DNA from: Frateuria sp. Soil773
Lineage (GTDB): Bacteria; Pseudomonadota; Gammaproteobacteria; Xanthomonadales; Rhodanobacteraceae
Length of the DNA stretch: 41,777 nt
Direction of reading: 5' to 3'
Assembly: GCF_001428405.1 (NCBI RefSeq)
Contig: NZ_LMSL01000008.1
Span: forward strand, 30,956-72,732
In this document: one piece after another, positions 32,602-41,742 of the stretch
How the letters are laid out: every line of letters starts with the position of its first letter
Position numbering within the stretch: the stretch's first letter is position 1
Translations under genes and position numbers: made by a program
The notes under the pieces: generated by a model
The model's database searches: none
Told to the model about the DNA's origin: nothing
What the model saw: the letters and a program-made list of their open reading frames with translations, nothing else

Positions 32602-33103
32602 TGCCCAGCACCTCTTCGACGGTCTTGCCACGCTTGGCGGCGATGCGCTTCGGCGAGGCAATGGCCTGCAGGCCCTTGATGGTGGCGCGCACCAGGTTGA
32701 TCGGGTTGCGCGAACCGACCGCCTTGGCCAGCACGTTCTTCACGCCGACCACTTCCAGCACGGCACGCATGGCGCCGCCGGCGATCACGCCGGTACCCTC
32801 GGAGGCCGGCTGCATGAACACGCGCGCCGCGCCGTGGTTGGCCTTGATGGCGTACCACAGGGTGCCGTTGTTCAGGTCGATGCTCACCATGTTGCGGCGG
32901 GCACGATCCATGGCCTTGGAGATGGCCACCGGCACTTCGCGCGCCTTGCCGTAGCCGAAGCCGACCTTGCCCTCGCCGTCGCCGACCACGGTCAGCGCGG
33001 TGAAGCTCATCTGGCGGCCACCCTTGACGGTCTTGGCCACGCGGTTGACGGCGATCAGCTTCTCGAGCAGGCCGTCCGAATTTTCGCGATCGTTAGAAGA
33101 CAT
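32594..33103 (-). CDS. rpsE: 30S ribosomal protein S5
   Basis: A 169-residue protein at the mRNA entry and 30S shoulder that affects decoding accuracy. The double-stranded RNA-binding-like domain ([28 protein letters not shown]) and the C-terminal [26 protein letters not shown] are clear. It overlaps rpmD by 8 nt. The 154-bp gap upstream to rplR is unusual and carries palindromes. Confidence 0.98.
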   Translation of the reverse strand: MSSNDRENSDGLLEKLIAVNRVAKTVKGGRQMSFTALTVVGDGEGKVGFGYGKAREVPVAISKAMDRARRNMVSIDLNNGTLWYAIKANHGAARVFMQPASEGTGVIAGGAMRAVLEVVGVKNVLAKAVGSRNPINLVRATIKGLQAIASPKRIAAKRGKTVEEVLGNG

Positions 33104-33191
33104 TATCCGTTTCCGTATGCCCGGACCATCCGGGACTTTTGCTTGCGGCTTGGCCGCTTGTAGTTGTGTGTACTGCCGGAATTCGGGAAAC

Positions 33192-33237
33192 GGGATCCGG
33201 GTTTCGTGGAAACGGGCTCTTTCGAATCCCGGATCCC
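33192..33237. repeat. Inverted repeat and GGATCCGGG-type motif in the rplR-rpsE gap
   Basis: GGGATCCGGG (33192-33201) and CCCGGATCCC (33228-33237) are perfect 10-bp complements around 26 nt. Nearby are related words TTCGGGAAACGGG and CAAACCCGCATCCCGG. A further hairpin CCCGGA/TCCGGG lies at 33120-33134. The set resembles degenerate intergenic GGATTCGGGA-type repeats of xanthomonads. Confidence 0.6.
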
Positions 33238-33257
33238 CAAACCCGCATCCCGGCTCC

Positions 33258-33611
33258 TCAGAACTTCAGACCCGCTTCGCGGGCTGCATCGGCCAGGGCC
33301 TTGATGCGACCGTGGTAGCGGAAGCCGGAGCGGTCGAACGCCACCGACTCGACGCCGGCAGCGAGCGCGCGCTCGGCGACGGCCTTGCCCACGGCAGCCG
33401 CGGCGGCCAGGTTCTTGGTGCCCTTCAGGCCCTCGGCGACCGACTTCTGCACGGTCGAGGCGGCGGCCACCACGTTCGTGCCGGAGGCGTCGAACACCTG
33501 CGCGTACAGGTGCTGGCCGGTGCGGTGCACCGACAGGCGCGCCACGGCGAGCTTGCGGATGTGGGCGCGCGTGGACTTGGCGCGGCGCAGGCGGGATTCG
33601 TTCTTGTTCAT
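33258..33611 (-). CDS. rplR: 50S ribosomal protein L18
   Basis: A 117-residue protein that binds 5S rRNA with L5 and links it to the central protuberance. [38 protein letters not shown] and [23 protein letters not shown] are typical. The ATG at 33611 has GAGGAA upstream; a longer in-frame start at 33716 lies in the 105-bp gap after rplF and adds no conserved sequence. Confidence 0.97.
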   Translation of the reverse strand: MNKNESRLRRAKSTRAHIRKLAVARLSVHRTGQHLYAQVFDASGTNVVAAASTVQKSVAEGLKGTKNLAAAAAVGKAVAERALAAGVESVAFDRSGFRYHGRIKALADAAREAGLKF

Positions 33612-33716
33612 CTGTCTGTTTCCTCGAAAGCGGATCGGCTTGGAAATGGCTGTTGTCTGCTCTTGGTGAAGAGTGCCGCCATGGATGGCTGGCTTCTTCG
33701 CGCAGGGACAGCGCAC

Positions 33717-34244
33717 TTAGGCCTTCTTGGCTTCCTTCAGCGTGATCTTCTCGCCGGAATAGCGCACGCCCTTGCCCTTGTAGGGTTCCGGCGGACGATA
33801 GCCACGGATCTTGGCGGCGACCTCGCCCACCAGTTGCTTGTCCGAGCCCTTCACCAGGATCTCGGTCTGCGACGGGGTCTCGATGCTGATGCCTTCCGGC
33901 GCATTGAAGACCACCGGATGGGAGAAGCCGAGGCTCAGGTTCAGCGCCTTGCCGGCCATGGAGGCGCGGTAACCCACGCCGACCAGCTCCAGCTTGCGCT
34001 CATAGCCGTCGGACACGCCCTTGACCATGTTGGCCAGCAGCGCGCGGGCGGTGCCGCCGAACTTGTCGTCGGCGCCCTCGGCCAGCGCGATGGTGGCGAC
34101 GCCGTTGTCGATGGCGACCGACACGCCCGGCAGGGCATGGACCGACAGCGTGCCCTTCGGGCCCTTGACGGAAATGCCGCTGGCGTCGGACTTCAGCTCC
34201 ACGCCCTTCGGCAGGGAAATCGGTTTCTTGGCTACACGGGACAT
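33717..34244 (-). CDS. rplF: 50S ribosomal protein L6
   Basis: A 175-residue 50S protein near the factor-binding site, with two similar domains. [18 protein letters not shown] begins the first; the conserved C-terminal [25 protein letters not shown] is intact. It starts 10 nt after rpsH. A 105-bp gap follows before rplR, where only a small CTCTT/AAGAG hairpin is seen. Confidence 0.98.
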   Translation of the reverse strand: MSRVAKKPISLPKGVELKSDASGISVKGPKGTLSVHALPGVSVAIDNGVATIALAEGADDKFGGTARALLANMVKGVSDGYERKLELVGVGYRASMAGKALNLSLGFSHPVVFNAPEGISIETPSQTEILVKGSDKQLVGEVAAKIRGYRPPEPYKGKGVRYSGEKITLKEAKKA

Positions 34245-34254
34245 CGTCGACTCC

Positions 34255-34650
34255 TTATGCCACTTGGCCGATGACTTCGCCGCCCAGACCCTTGGCGCGG
34301 GCCTGCGCGTCGGTCAGCAGACCGGCGGAAGTCGAGATGATCGAGATACCCATGCCGCCGAGAACCTTCGGCAACTCGTCCTTGCCGCGGTACACGCGCA
34401 GGCCGGAACGGGAGACGCGGGAGATGCTCTCGATGGCCGGACGGCCTTCGAAATACTTGAGCTTGATCTCGAGCACCGGCTTGCCCTCCTCGCTGGAGGT
34501 CTTGGCGTCGAGGATGTAGCCCTCGTTCTTGAGGAGGTTGGCGATGGCCAACTTAAGCTTCGACGACGGCATGCTTACGGCCGGCTTGCCCGTGAGCTGG
34601 GCATTGCGGATGCGCGTAAACAGATCGGCGATGGGATCAGTCATGCTCAT
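34255..34650 (-). CDS. rpsH: 30S ribosomal protein S8
   Basis: A 131-residue primary binder of the central domain of 16S rRNA; in E. coli it represses the spc operon. [18 protein letters not shown] and the C-terminal [33 protein letters not shown] are diagnostic. The ATG at 34650 is chosen: AAGGA lies 7 nt upstream. It lies after a 218-bp gap that holds two strong hairpins and a possible internal promoter, so it may lead its own transcript. Confidence 0.98.
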   Translation of the reverse strand: MSMTDPIADLFTRIRNAQLTGKPAVSMPSSKLKLAIANLLKNEGYILDAKTSSEEGKPVLEIKLKYFEGRPAIESISRVSRSGLRVYRGKDELPKVLGGMGISIISTSAGLLTDAQARAKGLGGEVIGQVA

Positions 34651-34749
34651 GAAATAGTCCTTCAGAGTGCACCGATATCCGAACGAACCGGAAATCAATT
34701 CAGATTGTGAGCCGACGAACGCCGCCGGCCTGCGGGATGCAGACCGACG

Positions 34750-34779
34750 AGCATATCAGCTTTTTCCAGCCATTGCGAA
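34750..34779 (-). promoter_or_regulatory. Possible internal promoter upstream of rpsH
   Basis: On the minus strand TTCGCA (34779-34774, 4/6) and TATGCT (34755-34750, 4/6) are 18 bp apart. It lies between the hairpin pair at 34803-34860 and rpsH, so transcription could restart here with a leader of about 90 nt. Confidence 0.4.
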
Positions 34780-34802
34780 TAGCGATGCCGAAATCGCTCG
34801 GC

Positions 34803-34860
34803 GGCGACGGCCGGGGCCGTCGCCGTGGCGGATGGCCGGGCCATGCGGCCAGGCCATCCG
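34803..34860 (-). other. Two adjacent strong hairpins between rpsN and rpsH
   Basis: GGCGACGGC/GCCGTCGCC (34803-34811 with 34816-34824) has a 4-nt loop. CGGATGGCC/GGCCATCCG (34829-34837 with 34852-34860) encloses an inner GGCC/GGCC pairing. They begin 9 nt after the rpsN stop. There is no U-tract, so they may attenuate, stabilise mRNA ends or bind protein. Confidence 0.6.
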
Positions 34861-34868
34861 GAACTTGC

Positions 34869-35174
34869 TTACCAGCTGGCCTTGCGCAGGCCGGGCACGT
34901 CGCCGCGCATGGTGGCTTCGCGCAGCTTGTTGCGGCCGAGGCCGAACTTCTTGTAGACCGCGCGGGGGCGGCCGGACAGCGCGCAGCGGGTGCGCTGGCG
35001 CACCGGGCTGGCGTCGCGCGGCAGCTTCTGCAGCTTGTTCTGGGCGTCCAGCTTCTCGTCGTACGAGGCGGTGGGGCTCAGCACGATCGCCTTCAGTTCG
35101 GCGCGCTTGGCGGCGTACTTCTTGACGAGCTTGGTCCGCTTAAGGTCGCGGTTCACCATGGAGGTCTTGGCCAT
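34869..35174 (-). CDS. rpsN: 30S ribosomal protein S14 (zinc-independent form)
   Basis: A 101-residue 30S head protein. It is the long form lacking the CxxC...CxxC zinc site, as in E. coli. [29 protein letters not shown] and [37 protein letters not shown] are typical. It starts 15 nt after rplE; its stop is followed at once by a strong hairpin pair. Confidence 0.98.
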   Translation of the reverse strand: MAKTSMVNRDLKRTKLVKKYAAKRAELKAIVLSPTASYDEKLDAQNKLQKLPRDASPVRQRTRCALSGRPRAVYKKFGLGRNKLREATMRGDVPGLRKASW

Positions 35175-35189
35175 ATTCTCGCGACTCTC

Positions 35190-35729
35190 TTAGTTGCGGA
35201 ACGGGAAGCTGAAGGCTTCCAGCAGCGCCTTGGCTTCTTCGTCGGTCTTGGCGGTGGTGGCAATGGAGATGTCCATGCCGCGCATCGCGTCGATCGCGTC
35301 GAAATCGATTTCCGGGAAGATGATCTGTTCCTTGACGCCGAAGTTGTAGTTACCACGGCCATCGAAGGAGCGACCGGACACACCGCGGAAGTCGCGCGTG
35401 CGCGGCAACGAGATGTTGATCAGGCGGTCGAGGAATTCCCACATCTGAGCACGGCGCAGGGTGACCTTGCAGCCGATCGGCCAGCCGTCGCGGATCTTGA
35501 ACGAGGCCACGGAAACGCGCGCCTTGGTCGTGATCGGCTTCTGACCGGCGATCTTGGTCATGTCGGCAACGGCATTCTCAAGAATCTTCTTGTTGCCGGC
35601 AGCCTCGCCCACACCCATGTTCAGGGTGATCTTGGTGATGCGGGGAACCTGCATCACGTTCTGGTAACCGAAGCGCTCGGTGAGCTTCTGGATTACCTTC
35701 TCTTTGTAAAACGTCTCAAGGCGCGTCAT
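35190..35729 (-). CDS. rplE: 50S ribosomal protein L5
   Basis: A 179-residue protein that binds 5S rRNA and contacts P-site t[58 protein letters not shown] and [19 protein letters not shown] match the family along its whole length. It lies 12 nt after rplX and 15 nt before rpsN. Confidence 0.98.
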   Translation of the reverse strand: MTRLETFYKEKVIQKLTERFGYQNVMQVPRITKITLNMGVGEAAGNKKILENAVADMTKIAGQKPITTKARVSVASFKIRDGWPIGCKVTLRRAQMWEFLDRLINISLPRTRDFRGVSGRSFDGRGNYNFGVKEQIIFPEIDFDAIDAMRGMDISIATTAKTDEEAKALLEAFSFPFRN

Positions 35730-35741
35730 GACATCGGTTCC

Positions 35742-36056
35742 TTACGCGTCCACCTGTTCGCCACTGGAGCGGAACACGCGCACCTTGCGCCCGTCACCGA
35801 GCGTCTTGGCGCCAACGCGTTCACCCTTGTTGGTGGCCGGGTTGAACAGCTGCACATTGGAGATATGGATCGAGGCCTCGCGCTCGACGATGCCGCCGGC
35901 CTGGTTGGCCTGCGGATTCGGCTTGGTGTGGCGCTTGACCAGGTTCACGTTGGAGACGACCACGCGGTCGCCTTCCACGCGCAGCACGTCGCCGCGCTGG
36001 CCCTTGTTCTTGCCGGTGATCACGAGGACCTGATCACCCTTGCGGATACGGTTCAT
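35742..36056 (-). CDS. rplX: 50S ribosomal protein L24
   Basis: A 104-residue assembly initiator of the 50S subunit that binds the 5' part of 23S rRNA. The KOW motif is at [22 protein letters not shown], and [20 protein letters not shown] follows. It is 15 nt after rplN and 12 nt before rplE. Confidence 0.98.
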   Translation of the reverse strand: MNRIRKGDQVLVITGKNKGQRGDVLRVEGDRVVVSNVNLVKRHTKPNPQANQAGGIVEREASIHISNVQLFNPATNKGERVGAKTLGDGRKVRVFRSSGEQVDA

Positions 36057-36071
36057 GTTCTTGGACTCCGC

Positions 36072-36440
36072 TCAGAGCACTTCGGGCGCGAGCGAGACGA
36101 TCTTCATGAACTTCTCGCCGCGCAGCTCGCGCGTCACCGGCCCGAAGATACGGGTGCCGATCGGCTCGAGCTTGTTGTTGAGGAGCACCGCTGCATTGCC
36201 GTCGAAGCGGATCAGCGAGCCATCGGGACGGCGCACGCCCTTGGCGGTACGCACCACCACGGCATTGTAGACCTCGCCCTTCTTCACCTTGCCGCGGGGA
36301 ATGGCATCCTTCACGGTGACCTTGATCACGTCACCGATCGCGGCGTAGCGGCGCTTGGAGCCGCCGAGCACCTTGATGCACATCAGTTCCTTGGCACCGC
36401 TGTTGTCCGCCGCGGAAAGCGTGCTTTGCATCTGGATCAT
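36072..36440 (-). CDS. rplN: 50S ribosomal protein L14
   Basis: A 122-residue protein at the subunit interface that contacts L19 and bridge B8. [33 protein letters not shown] and the C-terminal [23 protein letters not shown] are diagnostic. The ATG at 36440 with GGGAGG upstream gives the exact family length; longer in-frame starts run back into rpsQ. It is the first gene of the spc portion, only 14 nt after rpsQ, with no separate promoter visible. Confidence 0.98.
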   Translation of the reverse strand: MIQMQSTLSAADNSGAKELMCIKVLGGSKRRYAAIGDVIKVTVKDAIPRGKVKKGEVYNAVVVRTAKGVRRPDGSLIRFDGNAAVLLNNKLEPIGTRIFGPVTRELRGEKFMKIVSLAPEVL

Positions 36441-36454
36441 GTCTGCACCCTCCC

Positions 36455-36715
36455 TTAGACGGCCGCGCGCGTAACGATTTCGACCACGCGGTGATGCTTG
36501 GTCTTGGACAGCGGACGGCACTCCGCGATGCGCACCAGGTCGCCCTCGTTCGCACCGAGCTCGTCCTGCGCGTGCAGCTTGGTCGACCGGCGGATGATCT
36601 TGCCCAGCAGGCCGTGCTGCACCTGGCGCTCGATCAGGACGGTGACCGTCTTGTCCATCTTGTTGCTGATGACCCGACCCTCGAGGGTGCGTGCCTGCTT
36701 CTTGTTGTCGCTCAT
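36455..36715 (-). CDS. rpsQ: 30S ribosomal protein S17
   Basis: An 86-residue primary 16S rRNA binder with an OB fold. [43 protein letters not shown] and [24 protein letters not shown] cover the family signature. It ends the S10 portion, 12 nt after rpmC. Confidence 0.98.
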   Translation of the reverse strand: MSDNKKQARTLEGRVISNKMDKTVTVLIERQVQHGLLGKIIRRSTKLHAQDELGANEGDLVRIAECRPLSKTKHHRVVEIVTRAAV

Positions 36716-36727
36716 GTCCGCCGTCCC

Positions 36728-36913
36728 TTACTTCTTGCCGCCGAGCACGAACTTCGTGCGGGCGATGTCGCGCCGAACGCGGCGCAGCTGGTGCGGCTGG
36801 TTGAGCTGGCCGGTGCCCTTCTGCATGCGCAGGTTGAACTGCTCCTTGCGCAGGTCCAGCAGATGCTGATTCAGCTCTTCGACCGACTTGTTGTTGAGTT
36901 CTTTGGTGGCCAT
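36728..36913 (-). CDS. rpmC: 50S ribosomal protein L29
   Basis: A 61-residue two-helix protein at the polypeptide tunnel exit, beside L23. [46 protein letters not shown] is typical. The ATG at 36913 shares one base with the rplP stop (TGATG); a GTG one codon earlier is less likely. Confidence 0.97.
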   Translation of the reverse strand: MATKELNNKSVEELNQHLLDLRKEQFNLRMQKGTGQLNQPHQLRRVRRDIARTKFVLGGKK

Positions 36914-37326
36914 CACATCACCGCCCGGGTCACAAACTGGGTCTGCACCGAGAGCTTGGCGGCGGCCAGGCGGAACGCCTCGCGCGCCGTCGCTTCGTCG
37001 ATGCCCTCGATTTCATAGAGCATGCGGCCGGGCTGGATCGGGGCGACCCAGAACTCGACGCCACCCTTGCCGGCACCCATACGCACTTCGATCGGCTTCT
37101 TGGTGATCGGCTTGTCCGGGAACACGCGGATCCACAGCTTGCCGCCACGCTTCACGAAACGGGTGATGCAGCGGCGGCCGGCCTCGATCTGGCGCGCGGT
37201 GAGCGCGCCGTGCGTGGTGGCCTTCAGGCCGAACTCGCCGAAACTGACGAGGTTGGCGCACTGGGCCAGGCCGTCGTTGCGGCCCTTGAACTGCTTGCGG
37301 TACTTGGTTCGCTTGGGTTGCAACAT
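36913..37326 (-). CDS. rplP: 50S ribosomal protein L16
   Basis: A 137-residue late-assembly protein near the A site and peptidyl transferase centre. [57 protein letters not shown] and [26 protein letters not shown] match well. The conserved Arg that is hydroxylated by YcfD in E. coli lies in the [12 protein letters not shown] segment. It overlaps rpmC by one base and lies 11 nt after rpsC. Confidence 0.98.
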   Translation of the reverse strand: MLQPKRTKYRKQFKGRNDGLAQCANLVSFGEFGLKATTHGALTARQIEAGRRCITRFVKRGGKLWIRVFPDKPITKKPIEVRMGAGKGGVEFWVAPIQPGRMLYEIEGIDEATAREAFRLAAAKLSVQTQFVTRAVM

Positions 37327-37337
37327 GGCAACTCTCC

Positions 37338-38090
37338 TTACTTCGCAGTCCGCTCGCGACGGCCTTCACCGGCCTCGCGACGCGAATCATTACGACGACC
37401 CTCGCCACCTTCGCGGCGCGGCTGCGACTGCTCGTCCTTCGACTCCTGGGTGGCCGCAGCCAGATCGAAGATCTCGCCCTTGTAGACCCACACCTTGATG
37501 CCGATGATGCCGTAGGTGGTCTTCGCCTCGGCGAAGCCGTAGTCGATGTCAGCGCGCAGCGTATGCAGCGGCACGCGACCCTCGCGGCTCCATTCGGAAC
37601 GGGCGATCTCGGCGCCGTTCAGGCGGCCGGAGACGTTGATCTTGATGCCCAGCGCGCCCAGGCGCATCGCATTGCCGACCGAGCGCTTCATCGCGCGGCG
37701 GAACATGATGCGGCGCTCGAGCTGCTGCGCGATCGACTCGGCCACCAGCTGCGCGTCCAGCTCGGGCTTGCGCACCTCGCTGACGTTGATGTGCGCCGGA
37801 ACGCCCATCAGCTCGCTGACTTCCTTGCGCAGCTTCTCGATGTCCTCGCCCTTCTTGCCGATCACCACGCCCGGACGGGCGGTGTGGATCGTCACGCGCG
37901 CGGTCTTGGCCGGGCGCTCGATCTGGATCTTCGAGATGCCGGCCGCGGCCAGCTTCTTGCGCAGCATCTCGCGGACCTTGAGGTCGGCCGCGAGGTACTG
38001 GGCGTACTCGCCCTTGTTGGCGTACCACTTCGAGTTCCAGTCCTTGGCAATGCCGAGGCGGATACCGGTGGGATGAACTTTATGACCCAT
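37338..38090 (-). CDS. rpsC: 30S ribosomal protein S3, with charged C-terminal tail
   Basis: A 250-residue 30S head protein at the mRNA entry site with helicase-related function. The KH domain reads [22 protein letters not shown], and the C-terminal domain ends at [17 protein letters not shown] tail of about 35-40 residues follows, rich in Arg, Glu and Gly, with GEGRR repeated twice. E. coli S3 is 233 residues; the tail accounts for the difference. Tails of this kind vary between species and are probably disordered. Confidence 0.98.
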   Translation of the reverse strand: MGHKVHPTGIRLGIAKDWNSKWYANKGEYAQYLAADLKVREMLRKKLAAAGISKIQIERPAKTARVTIHTARPGVVIGKKGEDIEKLRKEVSELMGVPAHINVSEVRKPELDAQLVAESIAQQLERRIMFRRAMKRSVGNAMRLGALGIKINVSGRLNGAEIARSEWSREGRVPLHTLRADIDYGFAEAKTTYGIIGIKVWVYKGEIFDLAAATQESKDEQSQPRREGGEGRRNDSRREAGEGRRERTAK

Positions 38091-38105
38091 CGTCTATATC
38101 CCCAG

Positions 38106-38441
38106 TCAGTTGCCGACGACCACAGTGATGTGGCTGGTGCGCTTCAGGATGCGCGAGCCGCGGCCTTTGGCGCGGGCGTACATGCGCTTCATCGCCGGAC
38201 CCTCGTCCACGAAGATGCGCGCGACCTTCAGCTCGTCGACATCCGCGCCGAGGTTGTTCTCGGCGTTGGCGACGGCCGACAGCAGCACCTTGCGGACAAG
38301 GTGTGCGGCCTTCTTGTTGGTGAACTGCAGCACGTCGCTGGCGCGGCCCACGGGGAGACCGCGGACCAGGTCGGCTACCAGGCGTGCCTTCTGCGCCGAG
38401 ATGCGGGCGCTGCGCAGGATCGCTTTGGCTTCGGTGCTCAT
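38106..38441 (-). CDS. rplV: 50S ribosomal protein L22
   Basis: A 111-residue protein whose beta-hairpin lines the exit tunnel and shapes macrolide sensitivity. [28 protein letters not shown] and the loop [26 protein letters not shown] are intact, with no change suggesting resistance. The ATG at 38441 shares one base with the rpsS stop. Confidence 0.98.
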   Translation of the reverse strand: MSTEAKAILRSARISAQKARLVADLVRGLPVGRASDVLQFTNKKAAHLVRKVLLSAVANAENNLGADVDELKVARIFVDEGPAMKRMYARAKGRGSRILKRTSHITVVVGN

Positions 38442-38713
38442 CACTTGCCCTTCTTGTCGCCGCCATGGCCCTTGAAGGTGCGGGTCACCGCGAACTCGCC
38501 GAGCTTGTGCCCGACCATGTTCTCGTTGACGAGCACCGGCACGTGCTGGCGACCGTTGTGGATGGCGATGGTCAGGCCGACCATTTCCGGCAGGATCATC
38601 GAGCGGCGCGACCAGGTCTTGATCGGGCGCTTGTTGTTGGCGGAAACGGCGGCTTCCACCTTCTTCGCGAGGTGCAGGTCGATGAACGGACCTTTCTTTA
38701 GAGAGCGCGGCAT
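38441..38713 (-). CDS. rpsS: 30S ribosomal protein S19
   Basis: A 90-residue 30S head protein that works with S13. [61 protein letters not shown] and RTFKGH are diagnostic. It starts 12 nt after rplB and overlaps rplV by one base. Confidence 0.98.
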   Translation of the reverse strand: MPRSLKKGPFIDLHLAKKVEAAVSANNKRPIKTWSRRSMILPEMVGLTIAIHNGRQHVPVLVNENMVGHKLGEFAVTRTFKGHGGDKKGK

Positions 38714-38725
38714 GATCGTTTCCTG

Positions 38726-39547
38726 TTACTTGCGGCGACGCACGATGAACTGCTGCGTGCGCTTGTTGTTGCGGGTCTTGTAACCCTTGGTCGGCGTGCC
38801 CCACGGGCTGACCGGGTGGCGGCCGCCGGAGGTACGGCCTTCGCCGCCGCCGTGCGGATGGTCGACCGGGTTCATCACCACGCCGCGAACGGTCGGGCGG
38901 ATACCCTGCCAACGCTTGGCGCCGGCCTTGCCCAGCTTCTTGAGGCTGTGCTCGGAGTTGCCGACTTCGCCGATGGTGGCGCGGCAATCGACCGGCACGC
39001 GGCGCATCTCGCCGGAGCGCAGACGCAGCGTGGCGTAGCCGGACTCGCGGGCCACCAGTTGCACCGAAGCGCCGGCGCTGCGGGCGATCTGCGCGCCCTT
39101 GCCTGCCTTCATCTCGATGCAGTGGATGGTCGAGCCGACCGGAATGGCGCGCAGCGGCAGGCTGTTGCCGGCCTTGATCGGCGCGTCGGAACCCGAGACC
39201 AGGCGGTCGCCCACCGCCACGCCCTTCGGCGCGATGATGTAGCGGCGCTCGCCGTCGGCGTAGCACAGCAGCGCGATGTGCGCGGTGCGGTTCGGATCGT
39301 ACTCGATGCGCTCGACCTTGGCGGCGATGCCTTCCTTGTCGCGCTTGAAGTCGATGATGCGGTAGTGCTGCTTGTGACCGCCGCCGCGATGACGCGTGGT
39401 GATGCGACCGTAGTGGTTGCGGCCACCCGTCTTCGACTGTGCTTCGGTCAGCGGCGCGTAGGGGGCGCCCTTGTGCAGACCTTCGGTGCGGACGCTTACC
39501 GCGTCGCGGCGGCCCGGCGAGGTCGGCTTGTGATTGATTAGTGCCAT
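38726..39547 (-). CDS. rplB: 50S ribosomal protein L2
   Basis: A 273-residue protein required for subunit joining and peptidyl transferase function. [28 protein letters not shown] lies in the N-terminal OB-fold domain; [29 protein letters not shown] contains the conserved histidine region near the catalytic centre. It starts 17 nt after rplW. Confidence 0.98.
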   Translation of the reverse strand: MALINHKPTSPGRRDAVSVRTEGLHKGAPYAPLTEAQSKTGGRNHYGRITTRHRGGGHKQHYRIIDFKRDKEGIAAKVERIEYDPNRTAHIALLCYADGERRYIIAPKGVAVGDRLVSGSDAPIKAGNSLPLRAIPVGSTIHCIEMKAGKGAQIARSAGASVQLVARESGYATLRLRSGEMRRVPVDCRATIGEVGNSEHSLKKLGKAGAKRWQGIRPTVRGVVMNPVDHPHGGGEGRTSGGRHPVSPWGTPTKGYKTRNNKRTQQFIVRRRK

Positions 39548-39564
39548 CTCACGGAACTCCTGGC

Positions 39565-39858
39565 TCAGGCCTTGGCCGACACGTCGATGGTCTGGCCATC
39601 GGCGAGGCGCACATAAGCCTTGCGCTTGCCCTGGCGGCTGCCAGCGCGGAAACGGAAGGACTTGACCTTGCCCTTGGCGTTGACGAGGTTCACCTGCTCG
39701 ACCTTGACGTCGAACATCTGCTCCACCGCCGCGCGGACATCGGCCTTGGTCGCCTCGGGGGCGACCACGAATACGTACTGGTTGCTCTCGGCGAGGCGGG
39801 CGGCCTTTTCGGAGATGTGCGGCGCACGCAGCGTATTGAGAATGCGTTCGTTGCTCAT
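39565..39858 (-). CDS. rplW: 50S ribosomal protein L23
   Basis: A 97-residue tunnel-exit protein and docking site for trigger factor and [47 protein letters not shown] and [30 protein letters not shown] are typical. The ATG at 39858 overlaps the rplD stop by 4 nt (ATGA). Confidence 0.98.
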   Translation of the reverse strand: MSNERILNTLRAPHISEKAARLAESNQYVFVVAPEATKADVRAAVEQMFDVKVEQVNLVNAKGKVKSFRFRAGSRQGKRKAYVRLADGQTIDVSAKA

Positions 39859-40457
39859 GCCAGCCACTCCTCGATCTTCTTCACCGCCTCGACGGTCACC
39901 ACCACGTGGTCGGAACCGACCAGGCTGACCGGGTTCAGCGCCATCACGTCCACCACGTGGACGTACGGAATGTTGCGGGCGGCCAGGAACACCGACTCGG
40001 ACGCATCTTCCGACACCAGCAGCACGCGGCCGGACACTTCCAGCTCGGCCAGCTTGGCCACCATCGCGGAGGTCTTCGGGCTGTCGACGCCGAAGCTGTC
40101 GACGACCTTCAGGCGACCCTGGCGGTTCAGCTCCGAAAGGATGGAGCGGATCGCGACGCGGTAGGCCTTGCGGTTGACCTTCTGCTCGTAGCTGCGCGGC
40201 TTCGCGGCGAAGGTGACGCCGCCGCCGACGAAGATCGGGGCACGGTAGTCGCCGTGACGGGCGCCGCCGCCCTTCTGCTTCTTGAACTTCTTGGTGGTGC
40301 CCGACAGCTCGCCACGCGACAGTTGCGCCTTGGTACCGGCGCGACCGCCGGCCTGGTAGGCAACGACCACCTGGTGGACCAGGGCCTGCTTGAACTCGCC
40401 GCCGAACACTTCGTCCGACACGCTGAGCGGCTTGGCGCCAATGACATTCAGTTCCAT
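39855..40457 (-). CDS. rplD: 50S ribosomal protein L4
   Basis: A 200-residue protein whose long loop lines the exit tunnel; in E. coli it also represses the S10 operon by acting on its leader. The loop reads [31 protein letters not shown]. It lies 11 nt after rplC and overlaps rplW by 4 nt. Whether L4 control of the S10 leader exists here is unknown. Confidence 0.98.
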   Translation of the reverse strand: MELNVIGAKPLSVSDEVFGGEFKQALVHQVVVAYQAGGRAGTKAQLSRGELSGTTKKFKKQKGGGARHGDYRAPIFVGGGVTFAAKPRSYEQKVNRKAYRVAIRSILSELNRQGRLKVVDSFGVDSPKTSAMVAKLAELEVSGRVLLVSEDASESVFLAARNIPYVHVVDVMALNPVSLVGSDHVVVTVEAVKKIEEWLA

Positions 40458-40468
40458 GGCGTCTCTCC

Positions 40469-41110
40469 TCAACCCTTGGTCGTCGGGCGGATGACGACGT
40501 CGCCGCCGGTAGCACCCGGCACGGCGCCCTTCACCGCGATCAGGTGGCGCTCGACGTCGACCTTCACCACTTCCAGGCCCTGCTGCGTGCGGTTCACCGC
40601 ACCCATGTGGCCGGCCATCTTCTTGCCCGGGAACACGCGGCCCGGCGTCTGGCGCTGGCCGATCGAGCCCGGCGCGCGGTGCGACAGCGAGTTGCCGTGC
40701 GTCGCGTCGCCCATCGAGAAGTTGTGGCGCTTGATCGTGCCCTGGAAGCCCTTGCCCTTGGACACGCCCGCGACGTCGACGATCTGGCCGACGCTGAACA
40801 CGTCGTCCGCCTTGATCTCGGCGCCCACGGCGTACTTGCCGAGATCCTCGGCGGACACGCGGAACTCCCACAGGCCACGACCCGGCTCGACCTTCGCCTT
40901 GGCGTAGTGGCCCTTCAGCGGCTGGGTCAGCAGGGAGGCGCGCTTGACGCCCGCCGCGACCTGCACAGCGCTGTAGCCATCGTTGTCTTCCGTCTTCAGC
41001 TGGGTGACGCGATTCGGGGTGGCTTCAATCAGCGTCACCGGAATCGAGCGTCCGTCTTCAGTGAAGAGTCGGCTCATGCCGCACTTGCGGCCAACCAGTC
41101 CGATACTCAT
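40469..41110 (-). CDS. rplC: 50S ribosomal protein L3
   Basis: A 213-residue early-assembly protein that reaches the peptidyl transferase centre. [45 protein letters not shown] and [23 protein letters not shown] are diagnostic; the glutamine in GSIGQ is the one methylated by PrmB in E. coli. The ATG at 41110 gives the family start (MSIGLVGRK) and lies 20 nt after rpsJ. Confidence 0.98.
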   Translation of the reverse strand: MSIGLVGRKCGMSRLFTEDGRSIPVTLIEATPNRVTQLKTEDNDGYSAVQVAAGVKRASLLTQPLKGHYAKAKVEPGRGLWEFRVSAEDLGKYAVGAEIKADDVFSVGQIVDVAGVSKGKGFQGTIKRHNFSMGDATHGNSLSHRAPGSIGQRQTPGRVFPGKKMAGHMGAVNRTQQGLEVVKVDVERHLIAVKGAVPGATGGDVVIRPTTKG

Positions 41111-41130
41111 CTTCGTATCCTGTCTATCGC

Positions 41131-41442
41131 TCAACCGAGCTTGATCTGAACATCGACGCCAGCGGCGAGATCAAGCTTCATGAGCGCGTCCACGGTCTTG
41201 TCGTTGGGGTCGACGATGTCGAGCACGCGCTTGTGCGTACGGGTCTCGTACTGGTCGCGTGCATCCTTGTCGACGTGCGGCGACACCAGAATGGTGTAGC
41301 GCTCGATCTTGGTCGGGAGCGGGATCGGGCCGAGCACCGTAGCGCCGGTGCGCTTGGCCGTCTCGACGATCTCGCTGGCCGAACGGTCGATCAGACGATG
41401 ATCGAACGCCTTGAGCCGGATGCGAATCTTCTGGTTCGCCAT
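41131..41442 (-). CDS. rpsJ: 30S ribosomal protein S10
   Basis: A 103-residue 30S protein, also known as the NusE antitermination factor, and the first gene of the S10 cluster. [29 protein letters not shown] and [29 protein letters not shown] cover most of the family signature. A 300-bp gap with hairpins and a likely promoter separates it from tuf. Confidence 0.98.
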   Translation of the reverse strand: MANQKIRIRLKAFDHRLIDRSASEIVETAKRTGATVLGPIPLPTKIERYTILVSPHVDKDARDQYETRTHKRVLDIVDPNDKTVDALMKLDLAAGVDVQIKLG

Positions 41443-41559
41443 AAACCGTGTCCTGTTATCGAAAGAACAAATACTGTGAACCGGAGCGGCTTCTCACCGC
41501 CCCGCACAACCCTTTGAACCCCACCCTCGGCAAACACTTTCCACCGGGGTGAACGGCGC

Positions 41560-41565
41560 ATCATA
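41560..41565 (-). promoter_or_regulatory. Likely -10 box of the S10 operon promoter
   Basis: TATGAT (5/6 to consensus) on the minus strand would start transcription near 41553, giving a leader of about 110 nt before rpsJ. The -35 region is weak (GCGACT or CGACTT at 16-17 bp). It follows the terminator-like hairpin at 41602-41625. Confidence 0.5.
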
Positions 41566-41601
41566 CATGCTTTCTTCGGAAAAGTCGCCCATTGGCGCAC
41601 G

Positions 41602-41625
41602 AGAAAATGGGCGGCTTGCGCCGCC
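41602..41625 (-). terminator. Probable terminator of tuf
   Basis: On the minus strand GGCGGC-GCAA-GCCGCC (41625-41610), a 6-bp stem with a GNRA tetraloop, is followed by CATTTTC. It lies between tuf and the S10 promoter. The rest of the gap 41443-41742 holds two further hairpins and the promoter; no gene is seen. Confidence 0.6.
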
Positions 41626-41670
41626 GCCAAAGAGCCAGCACTTATGGCACTGACCCTTCAGCCCATCCCT

Positions 41671-41737
41671 CGCCCGCGATGTTCCGCGGGCGACCTTGCC
41701 GTTACCGCTTTGACTGCGGTCGCGTTGCCGCGACCGC
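41671..41737 (-). other. Two hairpins directly downstream of tuf
   Basis: A perfect 9-bp stem GCGGTCGCG/CGCGACCGC with a GCAA loop on the minus strand (41737-41716) begins 5 nt after the tuf stop. An 8-bp stem CGCCCGCG/CGCGGGCG with a 6-nt loop follows (41692-41671). Neither has a U-tract. Confidence 0.6.
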
Positions 41738-41742
41738 GGATC

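Noticed and set aside
33612-33716. Longer rplR start at 33716 or a small peptide gene in the rplF-rplR gap
   Set aside because: The extension has no family similarity, and the internal ATG at 33611 has a proper ribosome binding site and the family N-terminus.
38442-39266. N-terminal extension of rplV covering rpsS and part of rplB
   Set aside because: The upstream part is an off-frame shadow of rpsS and rplB; the L22 family start lies at 38441.
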